Shown here: positions 8,041-17,623 of the stretch, piece after piece
How the letters are laid out: each line of letters starts with the position of its first letter
Position numbering within the stretch: the stretch's first letter is position 1
Assembly (NCBI GenBank): GCA_025454915.1
Contig: JALONN010000004.1
Span: 203,906-267,905, forward strand
Reading direction: 5' to 3'
From: Raineya sp.
GTDB taxonomy: Bacteria; Bacteroidota; Bacteroidia; Cytophagales; Thermonemataceae
Length of the DNA: 64,000 nucleotides
Position numbers and translations under genes: made by a program
Notes under the pieces: generated by a model
Told to the model about the DNA's origin: nothing
The model's database searches: none
Seen by the model: the letters and a program-made list of their open reading frames with translations, nothing else

Positions 8041-8728
8041 ATCTTGATACTACTTGTTCTGAAAGTTTCTGTTTGGAAATCTGATATAAGGCTTTCACTT
8101 TTTCAGAGGGATAGAAATAATAAGCTTTATTGCTTAAAGAAAGGCTTTCTAAATATTTTTGGTCTTGAAAAGCCAAAACAGCTTCATTATAGAACTGCAT
8201 TCCTGCCAAATTCATCAGACTGGCTGTTCCTGTAGGACGTAAATCAAGCAGTTTTTCATCAATCTTTTTTTCATTATCAATCATGCCTTCCCCAAAAAAT
8301 GCCGTTATTTCTACCAATACTCTATCTTTCTCAGACACTGAAACCATCATAAACACATGATTATCAGATTCATAAATCTGATACTGATAACCTATTTTTT
8401 CTAAAAAATAGGCAAACAAGATATTACCCGACACACAATTATAATATCCTTTGGAGACAATATCATAGAAATTTGCTTCCTTTTGGTATGTTTTTAGGTA
8501 TTGTGTATGGATATAATTAAAAGTGTATTGTAAAAATTGCTTTTCGTCATGAATTCTTACTTGCTTATTTTGTAATTTTTCAAAACTTTTAGCAATTTTA
8601 TCTTCAAATCCTTTTTTTTCTTGGACAGATACATTTGGCTGAACAGCCCAAAAATAAGGCATCATGTCTTGTCCGAAAGCCACAGAAACATAAGAAAGCA
8701 GGATCAATATGTATATACTTCTTTTCAA
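8039..8728 (-). CDS. secreted protein with transglutaminase-like core
   Basis: A signal peptide (KRSIYILILLSYVSVAFG, cleaved about residue 19) starts at a TTG codon. The only in-frame alternative begins upstream of a stop, and the next Met is inside the mature protein, so TTG is the best start. The middle looks like a transglutaminase-like fold: YNCVSGNILFAYFLEKIG (Cys near 93) then SDNHVFMMV (His near 123), spaced like a Cys-His pair. The tail has TPR-like helices (EAVLAFQDQKYLESLSLSNKAYYF). It could be a peptide-processing or structural protein, and the catalytic role is inferred. It is not linked to an operon. Confidence 0.55.
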   Translation of the reverse strand: MKRSIYILILLSYVSVAFGQDMMPYFWAVQPNVSVQEKKGFEDKIAKSFEKLQNKQVRIHDEKQFLQYTFNYIHTQYLKTYQKEANFYDIVSKGYYNCVSGNILFAYFLEKIGYQYQIYESDNHVFMMVSVSEKDRVLVEITAFFGEGMIDNEKKIDEKLLDLRPTGTASLMNLAGMQFYNEAVLAFQDQKYLESLSLSNKAYYFYPSEKVKALYQISKQKLSEQVVSR

Positions 8729-8842
8729 TGTTAACTCATTGTTAATTTTTTATTAACATAAATTTAACATTAAATTGATAACAAAACAAGAAATAATGTG
8801 TCTTTTTTCTTACATCCACAAAATATTTAATGAGATAAAGTA

Positions 8843-8850
8843 TACTTTTG
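8843..8850 (+). promoter_or_regulatory. candidate -7 element for DUF5916 gene
   Basis: TACTTTTG fits TAnnTTTG and lies about 44 bases before the GTG start at 8894. No clear -33 TTG is seen. Confidence 0.3.
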
Positions 8851-8893
8851 TGTGATAAAATTCGTTTTGATTTTTTGTTAAAATTTAATTTCT

Positions 8894-11092
8894 GTGAGAA
8901 CATTTTGCATTGTTTTACTTTTCTTTTCATTTACTGAAATTTTCGCCCAAAAAAATATTTATCAATTACGAGCAAAAAAAACAACTTCTAAAATTGTATT
9001 AGATGGTTCTTTAAATGAGCCTATCTGGAATGAAGCGATGGTTGCTGATAACTTTTTTTTAAATTTCCCCTACGATTCATCTTTTGCTAAATTTCAAACA
9101 GAAGCTAAAATCACCTTTGATAACGATTTTATTTATGTTGGAGCAATTTGTTATCAGCCTCAAAACGAATATGTTGTAACTTCTTTGCGTCGAGATTTTG
9201 GCTCTGATGATAACGATTTTTTTGGAGTATATTTTGATACATTTCAGGATAAAACTAATGGCTTTGCATTCGCAGTCAATCCATTGGGTGTTCAACAGGA
9301 AGGCTTACTTTCTGATGGTGGTAATGGTGGTTCTCAAACAGACTGGGATAATAAGTGGTATTCTTCTGTAACACAATCCGCAGATTATTGGGTAGTTGAA
9401 ATGGCTATTCCTTTAAAAACGATTCGCTATAAAACCAGTTCCTCAGAATGGTCTATCAATTTTGGTCGTGCCAATCGGAAAGCCAATGAAGTTTCATCAT
9501 GGGTGCCTGTTACCCGAAATTTTCGAGTTTGGAATTTAGGTTTTACAGGCAAGGTAGTTTTTGAAGAGCCTCTTCCTAAACCTGGTGCAAATATCTCATT
9601 GATTCCATATGTTACAGCAAGTCATAGCGAAAATTACATTCGTAACGAAAATAAAACTTCAGCTAATTTTGGTGGAGATGCAAAAATTGCTGTAACCCCT
9701 TCGCTTAATCTCGATTTAACATTCAACCCCGATTTTTCGCAAGTAGAAGTAGATAGGCAAGTTACCAACCTTGACCGTTTTGAGATTTTCTTTCCTGAAA
9801 GAAGGCAGTTTTTTTTAGAAAATGCTGATTTGTTTGCCCGATTTGGTTTTAGCAGAATTCGTCCCTTCTTTTCTCGTCGTATTGGAATTGGATTCGATAC
9901 AATTACTAAAACCATTGTTCAAAATCCTATTCTGTATGGTGCAAGGCTAAGTGGTAAAGTAAATAAAGACTGGCGAGTAGGATTGCTCAACATGCAAACA
10001 GGAACACAAAGAGAAAAAGGGATTTTAGGAGATAATTATACTGTTGCAACTTTTCAAAGAACTGTTTTTAAGCGTTCTAATATTGGTGGAATTTTTGTAA
10101 ACAGGCAAAAAACAGCTGATTCTCTGAGAGATTTTACACTCAACACGAATGATTTTAATCGTTTAGTAGGTTTGGACTATAATTTATTTTCTCAAGATAA
10201 TAAATGGAATGGTAAAATTTTCTATCACCAACAAATTAGCCCTGACCCTAAAATAGACCAATTTGCTCATGCTGCCTATATTGGTTACAATACAACAGAA
10301 TGGAACATAGCTTGGAATCATGAATACATTGGTAAAAATTACCGTGTCAATGATATTGGTTTTGTACAACGAAATGGTTTATATCGCTTTGAACCTTTGG
10401 CTTTTAGAAATTTCTTCCCAAAAGGTGCCATCAGCAAAAAAGTTGTTCGTTTTCAAGTTGGACAATATAATAATTTTTATTGGGATACTAACTTTAACTT
10501 AAATGACAGAAATACATCTCTAACATTTAATGTTGTTTTCCAAAATACTTCTTATTTTGAAGTCTTGGTAAGAAATACTTACACTCGTCTATTTTTCGAT
10601 TTTGACCCAAGTGGCACAAATGGGCAAAAATTGCTTTCTGGTACAGATTACACTAATAGTTGGGCTGAAATGTTTTATCGTTCTGACAGACGAAAATTAT
10701 TTTCTTATGGAGGATTTATGGGTTATGGACAATACTACAATGGCAAACAGTTTAATCCTTATATATTTCTTAATTACCGATTCCAGCCATATGGTTCGGT
10801 AGGTGTAGAAGCAGATTATTATAGAATTAGGCTTCCTGAAGGTTTTAATAACTCTGATTTGTTACTTTTAAATACAAGAGTGGATATTTCCTTTACAAAA
10901 AATGTATTTTTAACCACCTTTTTACAATATAATAACCAAACACAAAATGTAAACCTCAATGCTCGTTTACAATGGCGTTTTAGACCTGTTTCAGATGTAT
11001 TTTTGGTTTATACAGATAATTATACTTCACAAGATTTTTCTGTAAAAAGCAGATTTATTGTACTCAAAGCCACTTACTGGCTCAATTTATAA
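8894..11092 (+). CDS. DUF5916 outer-membrane protein with CBM9-like domain
   Basis: The 732-residue protein starts with a signal peptide (MRTFCIVLLFFSFTEIFA) at a GTG codon. A carbohydrate-binding family 9-like domain follows (about 25-210: KIVLDGSLNEPIWNEA, then DNDFIYVGAICYQP and NDFFGVYFDTFQD). The remainder is the DUF5916 region, with the conserved stretch DLTFNPDFSQVEVD and FPERRQFFLENADLF near 275-310, then alternating beta strands to the C-terminus ending in an aromatic-rich segment, consistent with an outer-membrane barrel. The family is widespread in Bacteroidota. Substrate binding or import is inferred only. It is a single-gene unit with its own terminator. Confidence 0.8.
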   Translation: MRTFCIVLLFFSFTEIFAQKNIYQLRAKKTTSKIVLDGSLNEPIWNEAMVADNFFLNFPYDSSFAKFQTEAKITFDNDFIYVGAICYQPQNEYVVTSLRRDFGSDDNDFFGVYFDTFQDKTNGFAFAVNPLGVQQEGLLSDGGNGGSQTDWDNKWYSSVTQSADYWVVEMAIPLKTIRYKTSSSEWSINFGRANRKANEVSSWVPVTRNFRVWNLGFTGKVVFEEPLPKPGANISLIPYVTASHSENYIRNENKTSANFGGDAKIAVTPSLNLDLTFNPDFSQVEVDRQVTNLDRFEIFFPERRQFFLENADLFARFGFSRIRPFFSRRIGIGFDTITKTIVQNPILYGARLSGKVNKDWRVGLLNMQTGTQREKGILGDNYTVATFQRTVFKRSNIGGIFVNRQKTADSLRDFTLNTNDFNRLVGLDYNLFSQDNKWNGKIFYHQQISPDPKIDQFAHAAYIGYNTTEWNIAWNHEYIGKNYRVNDIGFVQRNGLYRFEPLAFRNFFPKGAISKKVVRFQVGQYNNFYWDTNFNLNDRNTSLTFNVVFQNTSYFEVLVRNTYTRLFFDFDPSGTNGQKLLSGTDYTNSWAEMFYRSDRRKLFSYGGFMGYGQYYNGKQFNPYIFLNYRFQPYGSVGVEADYYRIRLPEGFNNSDLLLLNTRVDISFTKNVFLTTFLQYNNQTQNVNLNARLQWRFRPVSDVFLVYTDNYTSQDFSVKSRFIVLKATYWLNL

Positions 11093-11093
11093 T

Positions 11094-11123
11094 AAAAAAA
11101 GCCCTCATAAGAGGGCTTTTTTT
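11094..11123. terminator. bidirectional terminator hairpin
   Basis: GCCCTC at 11101-11106, loop ATAA, GAGGGC at 11111-11116, flanked by seven A and seven T, giving a 13-bp stem. It separates the convergent DUF5916 and ridA genes. Confidence 0.92.
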
Positions 11124-11493
11124 ATTTGACAGCAATACACGAAATTTCCACATTGGCATCTTTGGGTAAACGACTCACCTCCACAGTTTCTCGAGCTGGG
11201 GGATTTGCTTCAAAGTATGTCCCATATATTTCATTGATAGCCTGAAAGTTATTCAAATCTTTCACGAAAATAGTACATTTTACCACATGGTCAAATGTCA
11301 TTTCGGCTGCCTCCAAAATGGCTTGTAAATTCTTCATCACTTGATGTGTTTCATCTTGGATATTATCCTGAATCATTACACCATTTTTCAAGGCTATTTG
11401 TCCTGATACAAATAATTCATTCCCAAATTGTATAGCTTGGCTATAAGGTCCGATAGGAGCTGGTGCTTTTTCCGAAAAAATAACTTTTTTCAT
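11122..11493 (-). CDS. ridA: RidA family enamine/imine deaminase
   Basis: RidA hydrolyses reactive enamine/imine intermediates such as 2-aminoacrylate released by PLP enzymes. The 123-residue length is normal. Family signatures are visible: APAPIGPYSQAI near 10-21, LFVSGQIAL near 28-36, and the C-terminal ANPPARETVEVSRLPKDANVEIS, where the Arg of PPARE is the conserved carboxylate-binding residue. The ATG is clear and the gene stands alone. Confidence 0.93.
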   Translation of the reverse strand: MKKVIFSEKAPAPIGPYSQAIQFGNELFVSGQIALKNGVMIQDNIQDETHQVMKNLQAILEAAEMTFDHVVKCTIFVKDLNNFQAINEIYGTYFEANPPARETVEVSRLPKDANVEISCIAVK

Positions 11494-11581
11494 TTATTTA
11501 AAATTTTGCTTTGAATGCCTGCAATATACCAATAAATTTATTTTATTTGCAACTGTTTAATTTACATCTAATCATAATTAT

Positions 11582-12250
11582 ATGTCTATTCATAAAGAAG
11601 GCTTTAAGACTATTTTTTTAGTTTTGATAGTATTTACAGCCCTGTATTTAGGCGTTTCTTGGTTGTTGGCAGACAACGCTGAACTTTCTAAAATTATATC
11701 CAATATAGTTTTGGGAATTGGTTTGGTTATTTTTATAATTGTTTTGCAGTTTTTCCGTAATCCGACACGTACAACACCCAAAAATGTTAATCATATTATT
11801 GCCCCCGCTGATGGGAAAGTAGTTGTAATTGAAGAAGTTGATGAGCCTGAATTCTTGAAAACAAGATGTAAACAAATTTCTATTTTTATGTCTCCTTTTA
11901 ATGTGCATGTCAATAGAAATCCTGTTTCGGGAGTGGTAGAATTTTGTAAATATCATGCAGGCAAATATTTGGTTGCTTGGCATCCTAAATCTAGCACAGA
12001 AAATGAAAGAACAAGTATTGCCATCAAAACATCTGATGGGAAAAGAGTTTTATTTAGACAAATTGCTGGTGCACTGGCTCGTAGAATAGTTTGGTATGTA
12101 AAAGAAGGTACTCCTGTAGAACAAGGTGAAGAATTTGGCTTCATAAAATTTGGTTCGAGAGTAGATATTTTTATACCTTTAGAGGCGAAAGTCCTTGTCA
12201 AGATAGGTGACAAACCCGTAGGAGGCGAAACTGTTATTGCTGAATGGTAA
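11582..12250 (+). CDS. psd: phosphatidylserine decarboxylase (archaetidylserine-type short form)
   Basis: This enzyme converts phosphatidylserine to phosphatidylethanolamine at the inner membrane through a self-made pyruvoyl group. The 222-residue short form has two N-terminal membrane helices (about 10-28 and 36-54), then APADGKVV near 74, the substrate-loop HVNRNPVSGVVE near 103-114, and the self-cleavage site in IKFGSRVDIF near 187-196. There the Gly-Ser bond is cut and Ser becomes pyruvoyl. No phosphatidylserine synthase gene is adjacent. Confidence 0.92.
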   Translation: MSIHKEGFKTIFLVLIVFTALYLGVSWLLADNAELSKIISNIVLGIGLVIFIIVLQFFRNPTRTTPKNVNHIIAPADGKVVVIEEVDEPEFLKTRCKQISIFMSPFNVHVNRNPVSGVVEFCKYHAGKYLVAWHPKSSTENERTSIAIKTSDGKRVLFRQIAGALARRIVWYVKEGTPVEQGEEFGFIKFGSRVDIFIPLEAKVLVKIGDKPVGGETVIAEW

Positions 12251-12300
12251 CAGCGTAAGTGAAGCTTTATTAAATCAACTTAATTATAATTGTATCTGTA

Positions 12301-12328
12301 AAAAAGGTTTGAGAACTCAAACCTTTTT
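12301..12328. terminator. bidirectional terminator overlapping recQ 3' end
   Basis: Inverted repeat AAAAAGGTTTGA (12301-12312), loop GAAC, TCAAACCTTTTT (12317-12328). The right arm contains the recQ stop codon and its last three to four codons. Confidence 0.85.
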
Positions 12329-14245
12329 TAATTTATTCTCTTCTGTATATTCCAACTCTCCTACCTCTATAATTTTCTGTAAAGCTTCTATCAGAGCTTC
12401 TCTTGTTTTTGGATTGATTACATTGAGCAATTCTTCAATCGTTAATGATTTGAATTCCAAAGCACTTAATATTCTTTCTCTGTATAACTCATAGTAATTT
12501 TCACTTAGTCTGTGTTCTTTCTTCTTTTGTAAACAAACATCACAAACACCACAAGGCTCATAACTAATTTCGCCAAAGTATTCTAATAATAATTGTGTTC
12601 TACAACGATTTTGATGTTGTACATAATGCCCTACCGATTTTGCTTTTCTTAAATCTCTTTCTTTTCTCGCTTTTATTTTTTCTAAATCTAGAGGCAGGTT
12701 TTCTGCCTGCTGGCGAGGCATGACGAATGTGAGTTGAGGCTTGTTTTTTTGTTTTTCATAAATCAAAACCCTTAGTTTTTCCAAATGTTCCAACGCCTTA
12801 ATTACATTTTCTACACTTGTTTGAGCATTTTGAGCAATTGCATGTTCCGAAATTTTTGAGAAATGTGTCAGCGTTTCACCTCCGTACATGCGTAATATCA
12901 ACTGTATAATAGGCTCTAAATTCTGATTGGCTATTTGAAATGCATATAAATCGTTCTTATTCAGGATAAACAATATTTTAGAAGGGCTAAAATATGCTTC
13001 ACTCAATTGTATAATATTTTCATCACAGAGTATTTTCAAAGAAAAGTGCGTTTCTGTTGCATCTAAATTGAATGTTTTCACAAAATCATTCAAATCAAAA
13101 TCAAAACTTGCCATTGCTCCACTGCCTACTGCCAACTGATAGTAATTAGCAAGCATTTGATACACATTTTTGATTACGCCTATGTTTGGGTATGCCTTTA
13201 AAACATTAATTTGTAGTTGCTCAATATCATTTTTATCATACAAAGCTACTGCATAAGCCTTTTTTTCATCTCTGCCTGCTCTCCCTGCCTCCTGATAATA
13301 AGCTTCCAGAGATGATGGTAAATCCCAGTGTATCACAACTCTTACATCTGGTTTATCAATCCCCATCCCAAAAGCATTTGTAGATACAATTACTCTTGTC
13401 TTATTCTTTATCCAAGCATCTTGTTTCTGATTGCGTTGTTCATTGGTAAGTCCTGCATGATAGAAATCCACACTCACTTTATTTTGAATTAATAATTGAG
13501 CTATTTCTTGTACTTTTTTGCGAGTATTGGCGTAAATTACAGCTGAGCCCTGCACATTTTTAAGAATTTGAAGAAGCTTCTGGCTTTTATTCTCCTCGTA
13601 GAAGCATGAATATGAGAGATTAGCTCTTGCAAAACTTATCTGAAATACATTTTTATCTGCTTTAAAAAGAAGCCTGTCTTGTATATCTCCTTTTACTACT
13701 TCGGTTGCTGTAGCTGTAAGAGCCATACAAGGTACATCAGGAATCAGTTTTCGTATTTCTGCAATCTGGAGATAAGAAGGTCTGAAATCGTACCCCCACT
13801 GAGAAATACAATGAGCCTCGTCAATCACAAGCATACTTACTTTCATTTTCTTAATTCTCTCCTGAAATATATCTGTCTGAACACGTTCTGGAGAAACATA
13901 CAGAAATTTTACTTTACCATACACACAATGGTCTAATGTAATATCTATTTCTCTCCTACTCATACCAGAAAAAATAGCATAAGCACTAATATTTCGTTTT
14001 TTTAGATTTTCTACTTGGTCTTTCATCAGGGCAATTAGTGGCGAAATAACCACACATACTCCTTCCAGATACATAGCTGGAACCTGAAAACAAATCGACT
14101 TTCCGCCACCTGTTGGTAGCAAAGCCAGTGTATCATGCCCCTCTAAAATGGATATGATAATATCTTCTTGTTTTGGTCTAAATTGCTGATAACCCCAATA
14201 TTTACTCAGTATTTCGTGTGCTTTCTGCGATAGTTCGGAATGCAT
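12317..14245 (-). CDS. recQ: RecQ family ATP-dependent DNA helicase
   Basis: RecQ unwinds DNA 3' to 5' in repair and recombination. The ATG at 14245 is preferred over a TTG seven codons upstream. The superfamily 2 motifs are present: FRPKQEDII near 20, Walker A LLPTGGGKS near 42-51, DEAH near 142, ALTATAT near 175, and motif VI (YYQEAGRAGRDEK) near 315-327. Zinc-binding cysteines follow (CRTQLLLEYFGE then CGVCDVC near 545-575). The HRDC domain is absent: only about 60 residues of winged-helix-like sequence follow, ending Lys-Lys-Val inside the terminator. The shorter RecQ type is common in Bacteroidota, which often carry two. Confidence 0.95.
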   Translation of the reverse strand: MHSELSQKAHEILSKYWGYQQFRPKQEDIIISILEGHDTLALLPTGGGKSICFQVPAMYLEGVCVVISPLIALMKDQVENLKKRNISAYAIFSGMSRREIDITLDHCVYGKVKFLYVSPERVQTDIFQERIKKMKVSMLVIDEAHCISQWGYDFRPSYLQIAEIRKLIPDVPCMALTATATEVVKGDIQDRLLFKADKNVFQISFARANLSYSCFYEENKSQKLLQILKNVQGSAVIYANTRKKVQEIAQLLIQNKVSVDFYHAGLTNEQRNQKQDAWIKNKTRVIVSTNAFGMGIDKPDVRVVIHWDLPSSLEAYYQEAGRAGRDEKKAYAVALYDKNDIEQLQINVLKAYPNIGVIKNVYQMLANYYQLAVGSGAMASFDFDLNDFVKTFNLDATETHFSLKILCDENIIQLSEAYFSPSKILFILNKNDLYAFQIANQNLEPIIQLILRMYGGETLTHFSKISEHAIAQNAQTSVENVIKALEHLEKLRVLIYEKQKNKPQLTFVMPRQQAENLPLDLEKIKARKERDLRKAKSVGHYVQHQNRCRTQLLLEYFGEISYEPCGVCDVCLQKKKEHRLSENYYELYRERILSALEFKSLTIEELLNVINPKTREALIEALQKIIEVGELEYTEENKLKKV

Positions 14246-14312
14246 AAAGTTATGATATTTAGACAAGAAAAATAAGCCTTCTGAACAACTCTTTCGTTCT
14301 TAGCTCCTTTTA

Positions 14313-14344
14313 CAAAAATACGATTTTTATAGATAAAAAATCAA
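14313..14344 (-). promoter_or_regulatory. candidate recQ promoter
   Basis: On the minus strand TTG (complement of 14342-14344), a 21-base spacer and TATTTTTG (complement of 14313-14320) give a full consensus match. The leader to the ATG would be about 60 bases. It is divergent from the tex promoter. Confidence 0.5.
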
Positions 14345-14356
14345 AAATAAAGGCTC

Positions 14357-14383
14357 TTGAAAAGGATTTTTTTGCTATTTTTG
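14357..14383 (+). promoter_or_regulatory. candidate tex promoter
   Basis: TTG at 14357-14359, a 16-base spacer and TATTTTTG at 14376-14383 match the Bacteroidota consensus with a spacer one base short of the usual range. The start would fall about 15-20 bases before the ATG. Confidence 0.45.
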
Positions 14384-14406
14384 TCTCCCTAAAAATTCAA
14401 TATACA

Positions 14407-16662
14407 ATGTCAGAACGTTATTTCATAAAAATTGCTGCCGAACTCTCCATTGGTATTAAACAAGTAGAAGCGACAGCCCAATTATTACAAGAAGGAGCAA
14501 CCGTACCCTTTATTTCTCGTTATCGTAAAGAACTAACAGGCAGTTTGGACGAAGTACAAGTAGCAGCTGTTCGTGATAGATTAGAGCAACTAGAAGAATT
14601 AGATAAGCGTAGAGATAGTATTCTAAAATCTATCAAAGAGCAAGGAAAACTTACTGATGAATTGGAACAAAAAATCTTGAACGCTGAAACTATGAGTGTT
14701 CTTGAGGATATTTATCTTCCTTACAAACCTAAAAAGCGTACAAAAGCTACGATTGCTAAAGAAAAAGGTCTAGAACCCTTAGCTATGCTTATTTTAGAGC
14801 AAGGTAATATCAATTTAGAAACTGAGGCTCAGAATTTTGTAGATGCTGAAAAACAAGTAAATACTGTTTCTGAAGCACTAGAGGGAGCAAGACATATCAT
14901 AGCTGAATATATCAACGAAAATCAGGAAGCCAGATCAAAAATGAGGGATTTATTTTTGAAAAATGCTTTGGTTGTTTCAAAAGTGATTCCAGACAAAGAA
15001 AAAACAGAGGAAGCCCAAAAATTCAAAGATTATTTTGAATGGTCTGAGTCTATTGCAACTGTTCCTTCTCACAGATTACTTGCTATGCGTAGAGGCGAAA
15101 AAGAATTATTTTTAACTTTGGATATAGCCCCAGAAGAGCAAGATGCTATTGATACACTTGAGAGTGAATTTATAAAAAGCCGTAACGAATGTGGTCAGCA
15201 AATTAAACTAGCCATCGCCGACTGTTATAAGCGTCTTTTAAAACCTTCTATGGAAACCGAAATTCGTTTACTTTCTAAGAGGAAAGCAGACGAAGAAGCT
15301 ATCAATGTATTTGCTGGAAACGTAAGAGAACTTTTAATGGCATCTCCATTAGGAGAAAAAACGATTTTAGCTCTTGATCCTGGTTTTAGAACAGGTTGTA
15401 AATTAGTGGTTCTGGATAAAAATGGAAAGCTTTTGCATAACGAAACCATCTACCCCAATGAACCACAAAGAGAATTTGCAAAGTCTGCTTCTGTTGTCAA
15501 AAAACTTTGTGCTGAATATCAGGTAGAAGCTATTGCCATCGGAAACGGAACTGCAAGTCGTGAAACGGAGTCATTTGCAAAAAGTTTAGGTATTGCAGAT
15601 ATTCATATTATTGTAGTCAATGAGAGTGGGGCTTCTATTTATTCTGCTTCAGATGTTGCCAGAGAAGAATTTCCAGATAAGGATGTAACAGTTCGTGGAG
15701 CTGTTTCGATAGGACGAAGACTTCAAGACCCTCTTGCAGAATTAGTGAAGATAGACCCTAAATCTATTGGTGTTGGGCAATACCAACACGATGTTGACCA
15801 AAATGCTCTTAAAAAGAGTCTAGATGATGTGGTAGTTAGTTCTGTAAACCGAGTAGGTGTGGAATTGAATACAGCAAGTAAGCAGCTCCTTACTTATGTT
15901 TCAGGTTTAGGTGAAAGTCTGGCTCAAAATATTATCAATTATAGAAATGAAAAAGGTGCTTTCAAAACCAGAGATGAACTCAAAAAAGTACCTCGTTTGG
16001 GAGATAAAGCTTTTGAACAATGTGCTGGTTTCTTGAGAATTAGAGAAGCTCAAAATCCTTTGGATAGTAGTGCCGTTCACCCAGAAGCTTATGCTGTTGT
16101 AGAACAAATGGCTAAAGATTTGAATTGTACAGTGAAAGATTTGATGCAAAAAGATGATTTGCGTAAGCAAATAGACCTCAAAAAATATGTTACTGAAAAA
16201 TTTGGTTTGCCAACATTACAAGATATTCTGCAAGAATTAGCAAAACCTGGTAGAGACCCAAGAGCCCAGTTTGAAATTTTTGAATTTGCTGAAGGAGTCC
16301 ATGAAATCTCTGATTTACGTACAGGCATGAAACTCCCTGGTATTGTCACCAATGTAACCAAATTTGGAGCATTTGTCGATATTGGTGTGCATCAAGATGG
16401 CCTAGTGCATATCAGTGAAATTGCTGATAAATATGTTGCCGACCCTGCCGAAGTTGTAAAAGTAGGACAAAAAGTGCAAGTTACTGTCTTAGAAATAGAT
16501 ACTGACCGCAGACGTATTGCACTTTCTTTACGTGGTGAGGCTAAACCAGAAATGAAAAAATCTGAGAAAAAAGACTTAAAAGATTCTAAAGACCGTAAAA
16601 AGCAAGAAAAAGAAGAAAGCTACGAAGATAAATTAGCAGCCCTTAAAGCTAAATTTGGATAA
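14407..16662 (+). CDS. tex: Tex-family S1 RNA-binding transcription accessory protein
   Basis: Tex is a conserved nucleic-acid-binding protein that affects transcription. The 751-residue chain has the expected order: N-terminal helical region beginning SERYFIKIAAELSI with VPFISRYRKELTGSLDE near 37-53, a YqgF-like domain (ILALDPGFRTGCKLVVLD near 320), helix-hairpin-helix units (VSGLGESLAQNIINYR near 500, then VPRLGDKAFEQCAGFLRI near 525) and a C-terminal S1 domain (GMKLPGIVTNVTKFGAFVDIG near 640-660). A Lys/Glu-rich tail closes the protein. It is transcribed alone between two regulatory regions. Confidence 0.96.
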   Translation: MSERYFIKIAAELSIGIKQVEATAQLLQEGATVPFISRYRKELTGSLDEVQVAAVRDRLEQLEELDKRRDSILKSIKEQGKLTDELEQKILNAETMSVLEDIYLPYKPKKRTKATIAKEKGLEPLAMLILEQGNINLETEAQNFVDAEKQVNTVSEALEGARHIIAEYINENQEARSKMRDLFLKNALVVSKVIPDKEKTEEAQKFKDYFEWSESIATVPSHRLLAMRRGEKELFLTLDIAPEEQDAIDTLESEFIKSRNECGQQIKLAIADCYKRLLKPSMETEIRLLSKRKADEEAINVFAGNVRELLMASPLGEKTILALDPGFRTGCKLVVLDKNGKLLHNETIYPNEPQREFAKSASVVKKLCAEYQVEAIAIGNGTASRETESFAKSLGIADIHIIVVNESGASIYSASDVAREEFPDKDVTVRGAVSIGRRLQDPLAELVKIDPKSIGVGQYQHDVDQNALKKSLDDVVVSSVNRVGVELNTASKQLLTYVSGLGESLAQNIINYRNEKGAFKTRDELKKVPRLGDKAFEQCAGFLRIREAQNPLDSSAVHPEAYAVVEQMAKDLNCTVKDLMQKDDLRKQIDLKKYVTEKFGLPTLQDILQELAKPGRDPRAQFEIFEFAEGVHEISDLRTGMKLPGIVTNVTKFGAFVDIGVHQDGLVHISEIADKYVADPAEVVKVGQKVQVTVLEIDTDRRRIALSLRGEAKPEMKKSEKKDLKDSKDRKKQEKEESYEDKLAALKAKFG

Positions 16663-16663
16663 T

Positions 16664-16691
16664 AAAAAAGCCCTATAAATAGGGCTTTTTT
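16664..16691. terminator. bidirectional terminator hairpin
   Basis: AAAAAAGCCCTA at 16664-16675, loop TAAA, TAGGGCTTTTTT at 16680-16691, a perfect 12-bp stem between convergent tex and the CvfB-like gene. Confidence 0.92.
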
Positions 16692-16726
16692 ATTATATAA
16701 TTGTATTTCTAACCATTCATAGCTGT

Positions 16727-17578
16727 TTACCCTTTAACCAAATATATCCCGTCTTTCTTTATTTCAATGAGTTTTTGCTTGTAAAGCGTCCCTATTGCCT
16801 TTTTGAATGTTTTTTTACTCATTTTAAGAACTGTTTTAATATCCTCTGGGTCAGAATCATCATTTAGACTTAAAAATCCTTGACTGGCTTTTAATTCATC
16901 TAAAATAGTTTGAGCTGAAATATCCACACGTTCCATTCCAAAAGGCTGGAGGGAAACATCTATTTTACCATCAGGTCGTATATTTTTAATATAACCTACA
17001 ATTTTATCACCAGTACGCAGGTCTTCAAATACTTCATTTTTATACAAAAGTCCCTGGTGCTTTTCATTGATGATAACATTAATCCCCAATTCAGTAATAT
17101 GAGAAACAATCAAATCAACTTTTTCTCCGTTTTCAACCGTAATATTTTCATTATCTAAAAACTGATTGATTTTACTTGAACCTACCAAACGATCTGTCAT
17201 TTCATCCATATACATATAGATTAAATAAAGATGTCCTTGTTCCATAGGACGGGCTTGTTCTTTGAAAGGCACAAACAAATCTTTTTCCAGCCCCCAATCC
17301 ATAAAAGCTCCAAATTTATTGGTATAATTTACTCGAAGTAACGCAAATTCATTCAATAAAATATAAGGCTTCAAAGTGGTTGAGACTGGTCTTTCCTCAT
17401 AATCGAGGTATACAAAAACCGTAATTTCATCACCAATTACAAAATTTTCTGGAATATATTTATTGGGTAATAAAATATCTTCACTAGAATCAGTATTTTT
17501 ATTGGGTAAACCTAGATATAAACCTACTTTGGTTTCACGAAGTATAGTAAGAGTGTTATATTTTCCTATTTCAATCAT
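16727..17578 (-). CDS. CvfB-like S1 RNA-binding protein
   Basis: The 283-residue protein matches the CvfB/YitL family. It begins with an OB-fold (IGKYNTLTILRETKVGLYLGL), has S1-like repeats near 68-135 (RVNYTNKFGAFMDWGLEKDLFVPF) and near 145-215 (VSHITELGINVIINEKHQGLLY), and ends in a winged-helix domain near 225-283 (LSLNDDSDPEDIKTVLKMSKKTFKKAIG). In Staphylococcus CvfB affects virulence gene expression through RNA binding. A general RNA-binding regulatory role is inferred here. The Lys-rich last 30 residues fit nucleic-acid contact. Confidence 0.85.
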   Translation of the reverse strand: MIEIGKYNTLTILRETKVGLYLGLPNKNTDSSEDILLPNKYIPENFVIGDEITVFVYLDYEERPVSTTLKPYILLNEFALLRVNYTNKFGAFMDWGLEKDLFVPFKEQARPMEQGHLYLIYMYMDEMTDRLVGSSKINQFLDNENITVENGEKVDLIVSHITELGINVIINEKHQGLLYKNEVFEDLRTGDKIVGYIKNIRPDGKIDVSLQPFGMERVDISAQTILDELKASQGFLSLNDDSDPEDIKTVLKMSKKTFKKAIGTLYKQKLIEIKKDGIYLVKG

Positions 17579-17623
17579 TTGGAGTATATTTCAAGGAAGT
17601 AAAGATACGAAGAGAAAAGGCAA

